Shown here: positions 22,771 through 33,379 of the stretch, piece after piece
Layout: the number at the start of each line of letters is the position of its first letter
Position numbering within the stretch: position 1 is the first letter of the stretch
Assembly (NCBI GenBank): GCA_028023455.1
Contig: JAQFVV010000049.1
Span: 7,741,647-7,805,646, forward strand
Length of the DNA: 64,000 nt
Direction of reading: 5' to 3'
Source of the DNA: Epiperipatus broadwayi
Taxonomy: Eukaryota; Onychophora; Udeonychophora; Euonychophora; Peripatidae
Translations under genes and position numbers: made by a program
The notes under the pieces: model-generated
The model's input: the letters and a program-made list of their open reading frames with translations, nothing else
The model's database searches: none
What the model was told of the DNA's origin: nothing

Positions 22771-23210
22771 ATTAGATGACTCTTTGGTGTCAGGGTTGAT
22801 TCAGGGAATCAAATCTGGAATATTTGCAGAGATGAGGAGTGGATATTCTTGTTGTTTAGTATTTGGTTAATGAAATGTGCACTCCTATTTGATTCTAATA
22901 ACATCCATGCACTGCAAATATTTATCAAGAATATCAAAACAATAAAGGAAAGGGATAGTAGACTAGCCCCACTATTAATATACAAGACAACATGGGAAAT
23001 GATTGACTTTGATAGGCTTAATTAGCTAATTGTTCATATTGACTATTGATTCATCTAAATATTGCCTTTTTCTGTTGATTTTATGATTTTGAGTGTTTAA
23101 GCTGAGCAATTTTGCTTATAGTATGTATTTTTATGTTTTATCTCCTGTTTTATCCATTTAATTGCATTGTTTGATCAGTAAACCCATTTTGAAAAAAAAA
23201 AATTAGATGA
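22771..23210 (+). mobile_element. Second 5'-truncated LINE tail with TSD
   Basis: About 420 bp (22780-23201) homologous to the last ~80 codons and 3' UTR of the preceding copy: LIQGIKSGIF here matches LIQGIKAGVF, and KERDSRLAPL matches KERDNRISSQ. It ends in a run of A. The word ATTAGATGA flanks it at 22771-22779 and 23202-23210, a target-site duplication following the poly(A), as target-primed reverse transcription leaves. It inserted into or beside the A-rich tail of the first copy. Confidence 0.82.
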
Positions 23211-23688
23211 TTTGTTATTATTACAATTACACATAATGTACAAAAAATATAAAACAGATTTTTAATACATAGGCATATTATATGATATAGGCCATTGTCT
23301 TTGTTCCTCATAGTGGAACAGTAAAGAAGAAGACAGAACTCACCAGACATTCCAATTGCCAGGTGATAAGGGTAACTAGAGTTGTATTTTACCCTCTATC
23401 TAAATATAATTAGACATCAATTTACTGATTAATGTTAGTTGTATTGGCTATATGTTAGTTATCTGAGATAAGTATCATACATCCTTTTTGAAAATTTTTT
23501 TATTTGACTCATATTCAAACCCATTCATAAGATTAGCAAATGAATGCCATATTTGTGCTCCAAGAGACTCATATATATATATACAATCGTTTATGATTTC
23601 TTTGATGAAAAATTCCATCTATATGGTTTAAACAGAGTAATCAATTAATAGACATAAATCATTGATTTATCTTATTTCTTCATTGCAT
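23211..23688. other. AT-rich spacer
   Basis: No gene or repeat recognised. Confidence 0.55.
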
Positions 23689-23690
23689 TG

Positions 23691-24004
23691 TTTGGGTTTA
23701 ACCAAAAAAAATTTCTCAAAGAATAAAATAACAGTCAAATAAAATGCTTTTATAAAAAAAAAAAAAAAAACATAAATTGAATTTTACATAGTCACACACT
23801 GTTTCTTCAAAGCATTTTTGTCTTAAATTATAAGAATATGTTTGTTTTTAAAACCTTTATTCAAACATAGTCTTATAATTTAAGATCTGATGAAAATGTG
23901 TTGTAACTGTAGTGAAACATTAATTGTATTTTAATTTTTTTGTTATTTTATTTGACTTCTACTATGAAATTTTCTAGAGAAGTTTTTGGTCAAACCTAAA
24001 CAAA
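23691..24004. mobile_element. Fold-back element (MITE-like)
   Basis: Inverted arms: TTTGGGTTTAACCAAAAA at 23691 mirrors TTTTTGGTCAAACCTAAACA near 23983-24002, and GTCTTAAATTATAAGAATAT near 23820 mirrors AGTCTTATAATTTAAGA near 23870-23887. Total length is about 314 bp. It differs in sequence from families A, B and C. No coding capacity; no TSD found. Confidence 0.65.
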
Positions 24005-24295
24005 AGCAGAGAATAGAGCAACCCATATTTTTTTCATACATTTGGTAAATATAATCAAAATAATTTTAGATATATATGGAGTTTTATAAACAATTGTATT
24101 TATTTGTAAAAATATTTGAATAAACATATACATATTGCAAATAATGGGTTCTTTTAATCATTTTGCTATGTTGATAAAATAGATCAATGCTAGGTTCTAT
24201 CTAGCTTGTTTTAATAAATTGTTACAATTGGATTTACAAGTACCAAACATATTACATTCACAACTTTTATACAATCCACTCTAAATAAATACAGT

Positions 24296-24815
24296 AGTGA
24301 TTATTACTAATCATCTATTAAACTAGAGATTATCTATAGCTCAGATATCAACTTTAAACCCTTGTTAAAAATTAATATATCTGATTTTTTAATTAAATTC
24401 TGAAACACATGGAGTTATTCACATTTCTCTTTCCCATATGTAATATCTTTTTATAAATATAGTAAATAACCTCCACACCACCAACACATTTTTTTGAAAA
24501 CATATGAATAAAGACACAATTTAAAAAATGATCTCAAAGATATATTTTGTGTTGAATCAGCATTCATCAATTGGCTCAGGTCACCATCTCTCATAAAAAA
24601 TCTTTATCATATACAAAGTATTTATCAATAGTAAAATGTTACATTTTGATTTAAGAGTGTCAAACTTACTCTAGCCATAACATTGACACAGTGCACTGTA
24701 GACAATTACATTAATGATTATCACTAGACATCCATTAAACTAGAGATTATCTTTGATTCAGATATAAACTTTAATCCTTTGTTAAAGATTTATATAACTG
24801 ATTTTTTAATACTAT
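24296..24815 (+). repeat. ~105-bp direct repeats around a worn family A copy
   Basis: 24296-24400 and 24712-24815 share CATCTATTAAACTAGAGATT-type sequence (ATTAAACTAGAGATTATCT, CAGATAT.AACTTTAA, TCTGATTTTTTAAT). Between them lies a degraded family A arm with a hammerhead relic. The spacing of 416 bp is close to the 410-bp spacing of the direct repeats around the family A copies at 44619-45093, although the repeated sequences differ. Confidence 0.6.
24537..24594 (-). ncRNA. Degraded hammerhead motif, family A
   Basis: The minus strand reads GCCAA-TTGATGA-(ATGCTGATTCAACAC)-AAAATAT. It aligns with the family consensus CCAA-CTGATGA-stem II-GAAATAC, but has C3 and G12 changed. The outer stem I (GGTGACCT against GAGATCATT) is partly kept. 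Almost certainly inactive. Confidence 0.5.
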
Positions 24816-25540
24816 GTCTAAATCAGAATTATATTAAACAGGCAGTTTTTAATTGTAGCAACAAATTTTATTAATAGAAGAAAATATAAATTACTTGTAT
24901 TCAAGCCCCAATGATGATGATTGTTTTTATATTGCATTTCTCCCAGGGTTACATTAACTTAGGATTTATTTGACTGAGTACAATTTCTACTAATGAAAAA
25001 AAATGTAGATGTGTTACACATATGAACATATATTGATGTAAAGATTTTCTTGGAGTGAAAGATGTCATATAATCTATTTCAATTTTTGGAAATATCTGTG
25101 TACAATTTTAAAAGAGTATTGAAATTTCGACAAAATAGCATTTACTTTCAGTTGGTTAAAATGGTTATTCTGTTGTAAAGCAAAGTCATAGATAATTGTT
25201 ATTTGTTTTACACTTTTGCAATAATCATGCCATAATATATGTCTCCAATATGAAGACAAATGTTACTTTTTCAAAATGCCAATTGCCTTTTACTATTTTT
25301 AGTCAGTTGATTGTGGACATTACAACTGATTATGCTACATATATATTTATATTTTGAAAGACATGAAATAAAAACAAGAATTAAATCATTTTTATTATTA
25401 AAAATTTATGATACTGAAGCAATTAATTTATTTAAGATTTTCTTTTATATTAAAGGTGTGTAGGTGTTTGAAAATGTAACTGAAATTGTGTGAAATATAG
25501 TTTATATATATATGTTGATATTGTAGCATTTTAGAATACA

Positions 25541-25690
25541 TCTAATACTACTTGTACTTCAATTCCTCTTGAGGATGATGGAGTTTATAAAATTTTATGT
25601 GATATTTGTAAAGTTTATTCTGTAAGTATGATCAATACAGTTAAGCAACATTTATCATCATCAGCACTTACTTCATTCTATAGTTTCTGA
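25541..25690 (+). pseudogene. Zinc-finger relic, possible hAT/CGGBP1-like
   Basis: An open stretch of about 49 codons reads PLEDDGVYKILCDICKVYS and then VKQHLSS, ending at TGA 25688-25690. C-x2-C followed some 15 residues later by an HL.S phrase resembles the BED or CGGBP1-type finger at the N-terminus of hAT transposases. The second histidine is missing and no DDE domain follows. Short, so tentative. Confidence 0.35.
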
Positions 25691-25989
25691 TCACAATAAT
25701 CGAAAGACCAAATTGCATTAATAAACATGATGAAACTTGCAAACTTCCTCCTATTTGGAAGATTTTTTAAAAAAAACATATTACTCTGAAAATTTTCTGA
25801 CTTTAATGTTATTTTTCCAATTTTATACACTTGTTCTTTTCTTTTATTGATGTAACTTTAACATTGTTATAAATTACTGTTTACAGTTTCTCTACAACCA
25901 TTTTTATATTATTCTATTCATCACCCACTTGATAAAACTCGAATGTTGGTATATTTGCACTAAATATTATATACAGATAAACCTGAAAA

Positions 25990-26145
25990 ATATATCATTC
26001 ATATTTGTAATCCAAGAATATCTTTGTCTACATATATATATTCTATTGGACCTACAAAATATATCAACTATATTTGTAACCCATGAAAGTCTTTATGTCA
26101 ACATATATATATATATATTCTATTAATCCAATTTAAAAATATAAT
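25990..26145 (+). repeat. Dispersed repeat D, copy 1 (internally tandem)
   Basis: Contains ATTCTATTGGACCTACAAAA, TTGTAACCCATGAAAGTCTTT and ATTCTATTAATCCAATTTAA. About two tandem ~70-bp units are separated by (TA)n. The same sequence recurs at 29204-29318 with few changes. Confidence 0.75.
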
Positions 26146-26149
26146 CTTT

Positions 26150-29100
26150 ATATATTATACTGGTCAAAACATGTTATTCCATCTAACATGAACTGGAACT
26201 CAAAAAATGTACTTCAAACCCAATCAAGCCCAAGATTTAGATCAGGGACCAACCTGGATTCAAACCCATTTCCTAAGCCCCAGATCAAATACCTAATGAA
26301 TAATATATAATGATGGCACCCAAAAATTTATTCTAAAGTCCGGCTGACTAGCAGAGTGGAGAAGACAATGAGACTTGCATATTAATTACATCAAGACTTA
26401 ACCAAAATCGGTATTAAATAAATTGGTAATTGTGGTATGTATTTAAATGATTAACAGAGGGTTTGAATCCCATTCATGAATTTAATAGAAAGACATACGT
26501 ATGGTTGGCTGTGTGGAAGTGGAGAAAAAGGTAATTCGAACAACTCAAACAAGTTAGACAATAAAAATAGTTTAATAATATGATAAATTAATTATATACA
26601 TTAGTATGTGCATGAATGAACAATGTACAAAGCAGTAAAATACTGGAATGCTAATGGCTTCTATATGCTCTTTTATTGACCAAATAATATATATACATGA
26701 ACACACATCTTTATTGGGTATGGTACTAAGATGCCAATTATTTATTATAAAGATTACATAATATTGCTATTAATGCTTTTATCTATGAATGTGAAATATG
26801 GTGACCAAGATATAATTTCAGAGATCATTCCAGGGTTCATTATATACATAATAAAACTATTTTCACACCATTGTGGTCATAAAAATAAATAAAAAAGACA
26901 TTTGAAAATTATATTTGACTATATGACAAAATATTTACCAACAATTCTTTTAATTAACATTTAGAAAGAAGAATGCTTGATTTTTTCCAAGGCATATACT
27001 CTTAAAATATAGAAATAATAAATTATGATGATGCGATTGTATAACATGACTAATATAACATTATTAATTACTAAAGCTAGTAATATTTGGAATTTATATG
27101 TATATTTGAGCAATTTTAATATTATAACATTAAAATTAGGTCATAAAGCAAAAAGTTAATAATCTAAGAAGTGGCAGTACTGACATAATGGGGGAGAAAT
27201 AAAAAAATAAGGTCATGCTTTTGGACAAATGAAGGCTAAGACCCCCTTTTTAGGGCAGTGCTTAGAAAAATATGGTTAGGCATGGTGTGAGTCAGACATA
27301 CTGGATTCACTGATGCACAGAGGTCTTTTATATGGTGAAGATCCTGGGAAGCACAACTATTCATGGGACAGAACATGAAGAAAAACAATCCATGGGTTTG
27401 ATTCTGTCACAACCCCCAGATTAAAAGCATATATATGTATATTCATGAAGATCGGCTGAATGCCAATAATGCAGTATGCAAAGATGTCTCTAATGACATG
27501 AAATGGTATTTACTGCTTTAAAATAAATGCCATAATTTGTATAAATAATACGCTATGCCATTATAATATATGTATAGAAAAGATTTCATTTAGTAAGACA
27601 TACATTAATATTTACCCCCTTCCTTTTCTGCTATTTAAAATGATTCAATCTCACCTTCCTGAATTCATAATAACTGAGATATTTCAATAATTGATGTTTT
27701 AAGAGTGTATAAAATAAAATCAAAACTAGTGGTTATATAGAGAAAAAAATAATAGGTCACCCTTTCAGAATTGATTAAATAACATTTTAAAATATTTCAT
27801 AGTGTTAATTAGCCTCAGTGATTGATTTACCCTGGGTAGAGTTACTTCAGTCTACTTGGAGTTAATCAAATAACAATTCGTTCACTTATAAAAACAATCT
27901 GGCAATTGCATTGATTAATAATACATTATGTTCTGAGGGATGTTAACAACCTCAATCTATGGAGATTTAATAAGAAAAAAAAATGATTTTAGAAATTAAG
28001 ATCATCAGGTTGTTTTAGATTGGCATATTAATAAAAAAAAATTAAATAATGAATGCATATAAATAAATGACTGCACCAAAGTTAAGGAAAGTTAGAGTAT
28101 ATGAGAGAGAATTAGATTTATAGAAATTATTTGAGAGCAAATTACATTTTACATATTAGAAAGGTACAAAGTTAAATAATTCATTAAAAGAAATCTTGAT
28201 AGTTGGGTTTGAGATTAGTTAGGCTAGATTTACTTTCAGGCAGCATTAAAATAATTACCTTGCACAATTTTAAGAGTCCATTTTAAAAGTCTGGCTCATG
28301 CATGGCATTTAAGGGATCCATGTACGTTCTTTTTGGTGACAGCAAGCTTCTATTCAGCACTCCAGAGTTCTTATTTCAGGATTTTTCTTCATTTCAGGGC
28401 AATAGCAGGATGGTACAGTAGCAGAAGATAACCCATAAGGATCAGGAAGGGTGATTGGCTTTCTACTCATTCATCATCTTAAATTTCAAAGTAGCATGCA
28501 GTATGGTGACAACATAGTTCTCTCCATAGTAATTTTTTTTTTGGTGTTCAACATTCCACTCAGCTATTTGTGGAATGCTTTTAACTTTAATTTCTAATCC
28601 AAAACACAATCTTCAGTCTAACAGAAATTTTACATTTTCTTTGTCCATTGTTCTTGGAGATGCAATCATTATATAACATTCCAAGAATGTATTCAAATCT
28701 CTATAGATTGGAGATAGATTTGACAAAAATGTTTATAACAAAAGTACAATCCATTGGTTTTATTCCCCATTTTATTTTTAGTAAAACTTTAAAAATTCTT
28801 TTCCAAGACTAAAACAATATTATCTTTCCACCCCTTTAATTATTTTGGACAATTAATGGTTGCATCTTCCATCTTGGATTTTTCAGAAATACACAATTTA
28901 ATATATATATATTATAAACATACAATAAAATATTTATAAGATTAGTATTTTGTTACTATATCTGCTTCTGTAATATATATATATCTGAGCTGCACTTATG
29001 TACTTTAATAGAAAAAAGAATTAATAATAATAATAAAATATTGAAAAGTTAAATTTATAATTTTTAGGCGTACTTCTCAGAAATATATATGAAATATACA

Positions 29101-29200
29101 TATATAAAAAAAGGAGTGGGATAAGACTGGAATTTGAATTTAGATTAGTAATTAGTGAGTGGGTAGAGCCATGAAGGTCAATCTTTGGCTAAAATTGACT
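26150..29200. other. Spacer, nothing identified
   Basis: About 3 kb with no recognisable gene or element. A B-box-like GGGTTTGAATCCC at about 26458-26470 lies 110 bp after an A-box-like AGCAGAGTGGAG. The spacing is too long for a tRNA, so it is not called. Confidence 0.5.
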
Positions 29201-29203
29201 GCT

Positions 29204-29318
29204 TCAATATATATATTCTATTGGACCTACAAAATATATCTTCTATATCTGTAACCCATGAAAGTCTTTGTACCAACATATATATATTCTATTAATCCAA
29301 TTTAAAAATATAATCTTT
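29204..29318 (+). repeat. Dispersed repeat D, copy 2
   Basis: Near-identical to 26030-26143, sharing ATTCTATTGGACCTACAAAA through ATTCTATTAATCCAATTTAA. The pair lies about 3.2 kb apart in the same orientation. Confidence 0.75.
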
Positions 29319-29324
29319 CTAATG

Positions 29325-31015
29325 CTAATGCAGATTTATGGATATAAGACCTGACTTACATATAAAAGAAAAAATAAGGTGTCAAATTAAGATGTGGGGA
29401 AAAAAAGTATTTAAAATTTTATGGGTATTGAAAAAAAGCAATAAATCCATTATCAAGAAGAAAACTTCAATGTTCAATGGAATATATGAAGGCTTTTAGT
29501 TTATTTTTCTATAAAATTGAAAGTTGATTTAGAATAATTGTTCTCATGATACTATTAAAAACAGTACATTAGAAAACTCAACAATTTGTGTGGTGTAGTG
29601 GTGAAAATTGAAGGAATGGTGTTACCTATAAGTATTTTCCAGATATATTGTTTGTTTTTGTTAAAGTTGAGTGAGAATTTGTTACTATAATTATCAGGTA
29701 TAGTATTGAGCAAAGAAAGAAATTTTCCAAGGGAAAAAATATCACTAGACTACTTGTATAGATGTGATTAATGGTCTCTTTAATTAGTAGAATATGTATT
29801 CCTGATATTTTCCTATTTCCAAGAGTAATTAGATGATGAACCTGGTAAAGATTAGATGTTAAGAGGGGAACCAAGAGACATTGAACTGTATGAGTGAAAA
29901 ACAGATAGTGTTTTACAATTTAAAATGATTGATACTGTGATATTTAAAAGTAAGTTTTTGGCCAACTAAATAGGAAGGCAGAAGTATATTGTGTTTTCAG
30001 AATATTTGAACTAGTCTTGCCATCAGAACAGAATAAAATATGGTTGTTGTAAAATTGCACTGTGGTGCTTTCATGTATTATGGTCTACTATTACTTTGTT
30101 TTATAGTATCAGTTTGTAATATATTGCAAATCTTATACTCATTTGTGAATGGCTGCTGTTAATTTACACTATCCAGAAATTATATATATACATTCAATGT
30201 ATATGACAACTATAAATTATTATTATTATTATTATTATTATTAATCATTTCAATATATAAATTAATTTTATTATTATTATTATAAGCTGAAATTTAATAA
30301 TTAAGATATTGTGTTCTTTAGAAAGTCTATTTAACTCTTTAGAGGATATTTCAGATCTCTTAACATGTTTTAAAAGCAAAATAAATATTATAGTTTTGTT
30401 TGACTGTTATTAGTGCTATATAAATATCATAGTAGATTGTTTTGTTTATTTGTGTATATATGTATATTTCCCCTATGTTTAAATAAATAGTGATCATTTG
30501 AAGCGAATCATTTTGTTCCTTTATTTATAATTATCATTTATATGAAATAGGTTAAATCTATTTTTAATACATAAAACATATTTATTTCTTCATCCATTAC
30601 ATTCACAATCTGAATGATTCTTTTTCAGTAGATTATATTCTCCGAAATCATAATTATAGGCATAATTCATTTATTTAAGATGTGAACCACATATAAAATT
30701 GATCTAGAATTACTTGTAAAAAAAATTTTCGCTTTGTGTATCTTTGCTTAAGATCTACTCAAGTGTGTAAAAACATAAATTAGGAAAACTATAGGGAGGT
30801 TTATCATTGATATCATAATTTTTATATTTCATTTAAGCTGGTTTGTGAAAGGTTCATTACTTGATGTCAATATCTCCGGCAATAATTTTGTTAATGATAG
30901 ATAAAAATTGCTATTATAAATCAGAGATTAGTCATATTCTCTTTTGTGGATATATATATATACGTTTTAATAAATCAATATTAGTATATTGTAAATATCA
31001 AACTTTAAGACGTAA
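29325..31015. other. AT-rich spacer with (TTA)n microsatellite
   Basis: Contains a (TTA)n tract at about 30217-30243 and a second at 30268-30284. No gene seen. Confidence 0.6.
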
Positions 31016-31020
31016 TTAAT

Positions 31021-31105
31021 GGGGATTTAAACACAGACTTTCAAGCTTTCTTCGGCTATATAAGATGGAATGGATAGCTGAAGGAAGCTCTGTGTTCAAA
31101 TCCCC
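31021..31105. mobile_element. Family A micro-hairpin
   Basis: An 85-bp palindrome: GGGGATTTAAACACAGACTT ... CTCTGTGTTCAAATCCCC with a loop of a few bases around GGCTATATAAGATGGAATGG. It is the outermost part of the family A arm (as at 40276) with everything inside deleted, including the ribozyme. Confidence 0.8.
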
Positions 31106-31795
31106 TTTAATATATACGTTTTGTAATTTATTTTCCTTTTTTATTAAGACTGAAAAAAAAGTGTATCATCATTTTTATATATACTTAACGATTGTTTGAT
31201 ATTTTAAGAACCCATTATTTATTATAATGAAGAGAAAAAAATAAATATGATATTTATATTTGGTTCAAATTTCCTGTCGGCTTTATTATTATTAAATGCT
31301 GTCTAATCACGATCGACTACTAATCATTTGAGTGAATTTCAGTCTATTTCGAAAGTTTATAATTTTTTTTTAAATCCTATATTGTTTGAAACAATTTTTT
31401 CTATTGACCCAACTGTGATCAATTATTAAAACATCATCCTACACTATTGTTAATCAATACAGATATTTATAATAAAAAAAAGGAAAAAAAAGTAAACTAA
31501 TATAATAAAAGAAACAAAATAAAACAAAAAGATTTAAAAAAACATTCTTCTTATAAAGAATTGTCAGATAAAAGATGAGATTTAATATATCATGAGCAGT
31601 TAAGCATGCTCTATCCTCAGAAAGTGAAAGATAGAAAAAAAGAACACACATAACAAAAAAATGAAAGTGAATTTTGTAATGAGTGTACATCTCAGTTCAG
31701 GAACCACAAGTACATTCCTACCTTACTTGTTTTATTAAATATTTCAACATCTTTTCTCATTTTTGTTTTCCATTGTATGTAATAGTGAACCATAA

Positions 31796-31952
31796 CAATA
31801 GCAAACTCTCAATACAGTACTGCCACCAAGTGCAAGACTTCACACTGAATGGATGCAAGAAGGTTTGTGCATTAAATCCCTATCTTCATTCAATTCCCCA
31901 GACTAGTTTCTAGTTTATGCCTTTCATCAGTGGTGAACTTTGGATTGAGAGC
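31796..31952 (+). mobile_element. Family B element, one arm plus loop
   Basis: The left arm of family B (CAAACTCTCAATACAGTACT, GTTTGTGCATTAAATCCC) runs into the loop (CCCCAGACTAGTTTCTAGTT ... CTTTCATCAGTGG). The right arm is absent. The loop contains the hammerhead-like core listed separately. Confidence 0.65.
31891..31943 (-). ncRNA. Hammerhead-like core in family B (copy at 31.9 kb)
   Basis: Minus strand: CTGATGA (31930-31924), an 11-14 nt region, GAAAC, then ACTAGT followed by C (giving the cleavage triplet GTC) and TGGGG. Stem III is the 3-bp ACT/AGT. Stem I pairs CA with TGG-type bases. Stem II is weak (about 2 bp), which is the main reason for caution. Confidence 0.4.
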
Positions 31953-32149
31953 ACTACAAGATATTAGGACCCTACTGCAGTCACTTTTTATCCATTTGCT
32001 TGATTATAAAGATAGGAACCCAAGATAAAAACACAATAATGTTTTCAATCCAAGCTCATTCACTTGTATAGTCATATAGATTTGAACTGATATCTTTGAT
32101 TTTTTTAAAAACCCACAGACACTATTGTCCTATAGGCAGGATAGATATA

Positions 32150-32405
32150 AAGTCATCACATCATGTGATCACAATTTCATATGCTTACACAAGCTGTTAA
32201 TAACAATAGCAAATACTCCATACAGTATTGCTACCAAGATGTAAGTCTTCATAATCAATGGATGTTTTGACACTAGATAGGGATTTTATGCACAAATCTT
32301 GCATCCGTGGATATAAAGGCTTGGACTTGGTGGCAATACTGATGGAGAGTTATTTATGGTTTTTAACAGCCTGTGTAAACATCTGGAATGATAACCACAT
32401 GATAT
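32150..32405. mobile_element. Family B fold-back, both ends present
   Basis: The left end has CATGTGATCAC and GCTTACACAAGCTGTT. The right end has its mirror (AACAGCCTGTGTAAACATC, ATAACCACATGAT). The inner arms (TACTCCATACAGTATTGCTA against TGGCAATACTGATGGAG) also match. The loop is largely deleted, so no ribozyme core remains. Confidence 0.65.
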
Positions 32406-33045
32406 TGAATCATATTTTTATAATGAAAGCAATTGAACCATTTTAAAATGTCTTTGAGATAATTTTTATAACATTTTTTTTTTTGCCTGTCTCATAAAGA
32501 TCTTAATTAAATTTTCCACATCTTCTAGCAGAATGGTAAAGCAACAGATCTCAATTACTAATGGATACTAAATCAAAACACAATCTGTCAACATTTGGCA
32601 TTCAAATGGCACATGACCTCCTCAGTGATTACACATTCAATTACTATTACTTTAGGTGCTCACTTTATAAAAGATGTGCTCTTATAATAATACCTTTGAT
32701 GTTATAGCATTGTCTGAAGAATATAATAATTGAGTTTTTAAAATATTACAGAACACTTTCAAATAAACTATTTACAGGATTCACAATTCAATTCCATGAA
32801 ATAAATTTGGCAAAATAATAACCCTACATATAAAATAATTTGATTAAAATAATTATATCACTATTGTAAAATACTTTATCTTTTTATTAATTACTTGAAG
32901 CAGCAACATGCTGGACTTTGTGATGTACATCAGCGTTTAAATTTGGCTTTCTAACTAAATAATTAACAAAATATTTAAATTTTATTTATTATCTCAGATT
33001 TACAAGAAGTATAATCATTCCATGAAAAAATAGTGTGGGTTAGAT

Positions 33046-33180
33046 TAGAAAGTAATCTGGGAATATTGGATGAATAGGCAATAGATAGGGATTTTAATCA
33101 CAAACCTTCTTGCATCCATTGATTACTTTGGCTTGCTCTGAGTGGCGCTACTGTATGGAGGGTTTAACTTCCGTGTAAAG
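33046..33180 (+). mobile_element. Family B element, right half only
   Basis: Starts within the loop motif (GAAAGTAATCTGGGAATATT) and continues through the right arm (GATAGGGATTTTAATCACAA, GGCTTGCTCTGAGTGGCGCT) to GTTTAACTTCCGTGTAAAG. The left arm is missing. Confidence 0.65.
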
Positions 33181-33299
33181 AAATGAATGAGTGGATAAAA
33201 TTTTAAAAGTCTGGTCAGTATTCAAGACCATAGAGTAGCATGATTAACTCCTTAATATAATGCTCATCATCAGTGTATTTTGTCATTATATGGTATCCT

Positions 33300-33375
33300 T
33301 CGCACTCTAAACCGGTATGGGATTCGGGATATTCTGCAAAGCTTGTTAAAAGCATATTTGCGAGCTCTATATATA
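33300..33375 (+). repeat. Family C end fragment
   Basis: Shares AAACCGGTATGGG, GGGATATTCTGCAAAGCTTG and a GAGCTC end with the right arm of the family C element at 9375-9455. It preserves the stem III palindrome ACCGGT noted in the family B/C finding. Confidence 0.6.
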
Positions 33376-33379
33376 GTAT

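Noticed and set aside
26340-26475. A-box-like and B-box-like sequences suggesting a tRNA
   Set aside because: The spacing of about 110 bp is too long for a tRNA and no stems can be paired.
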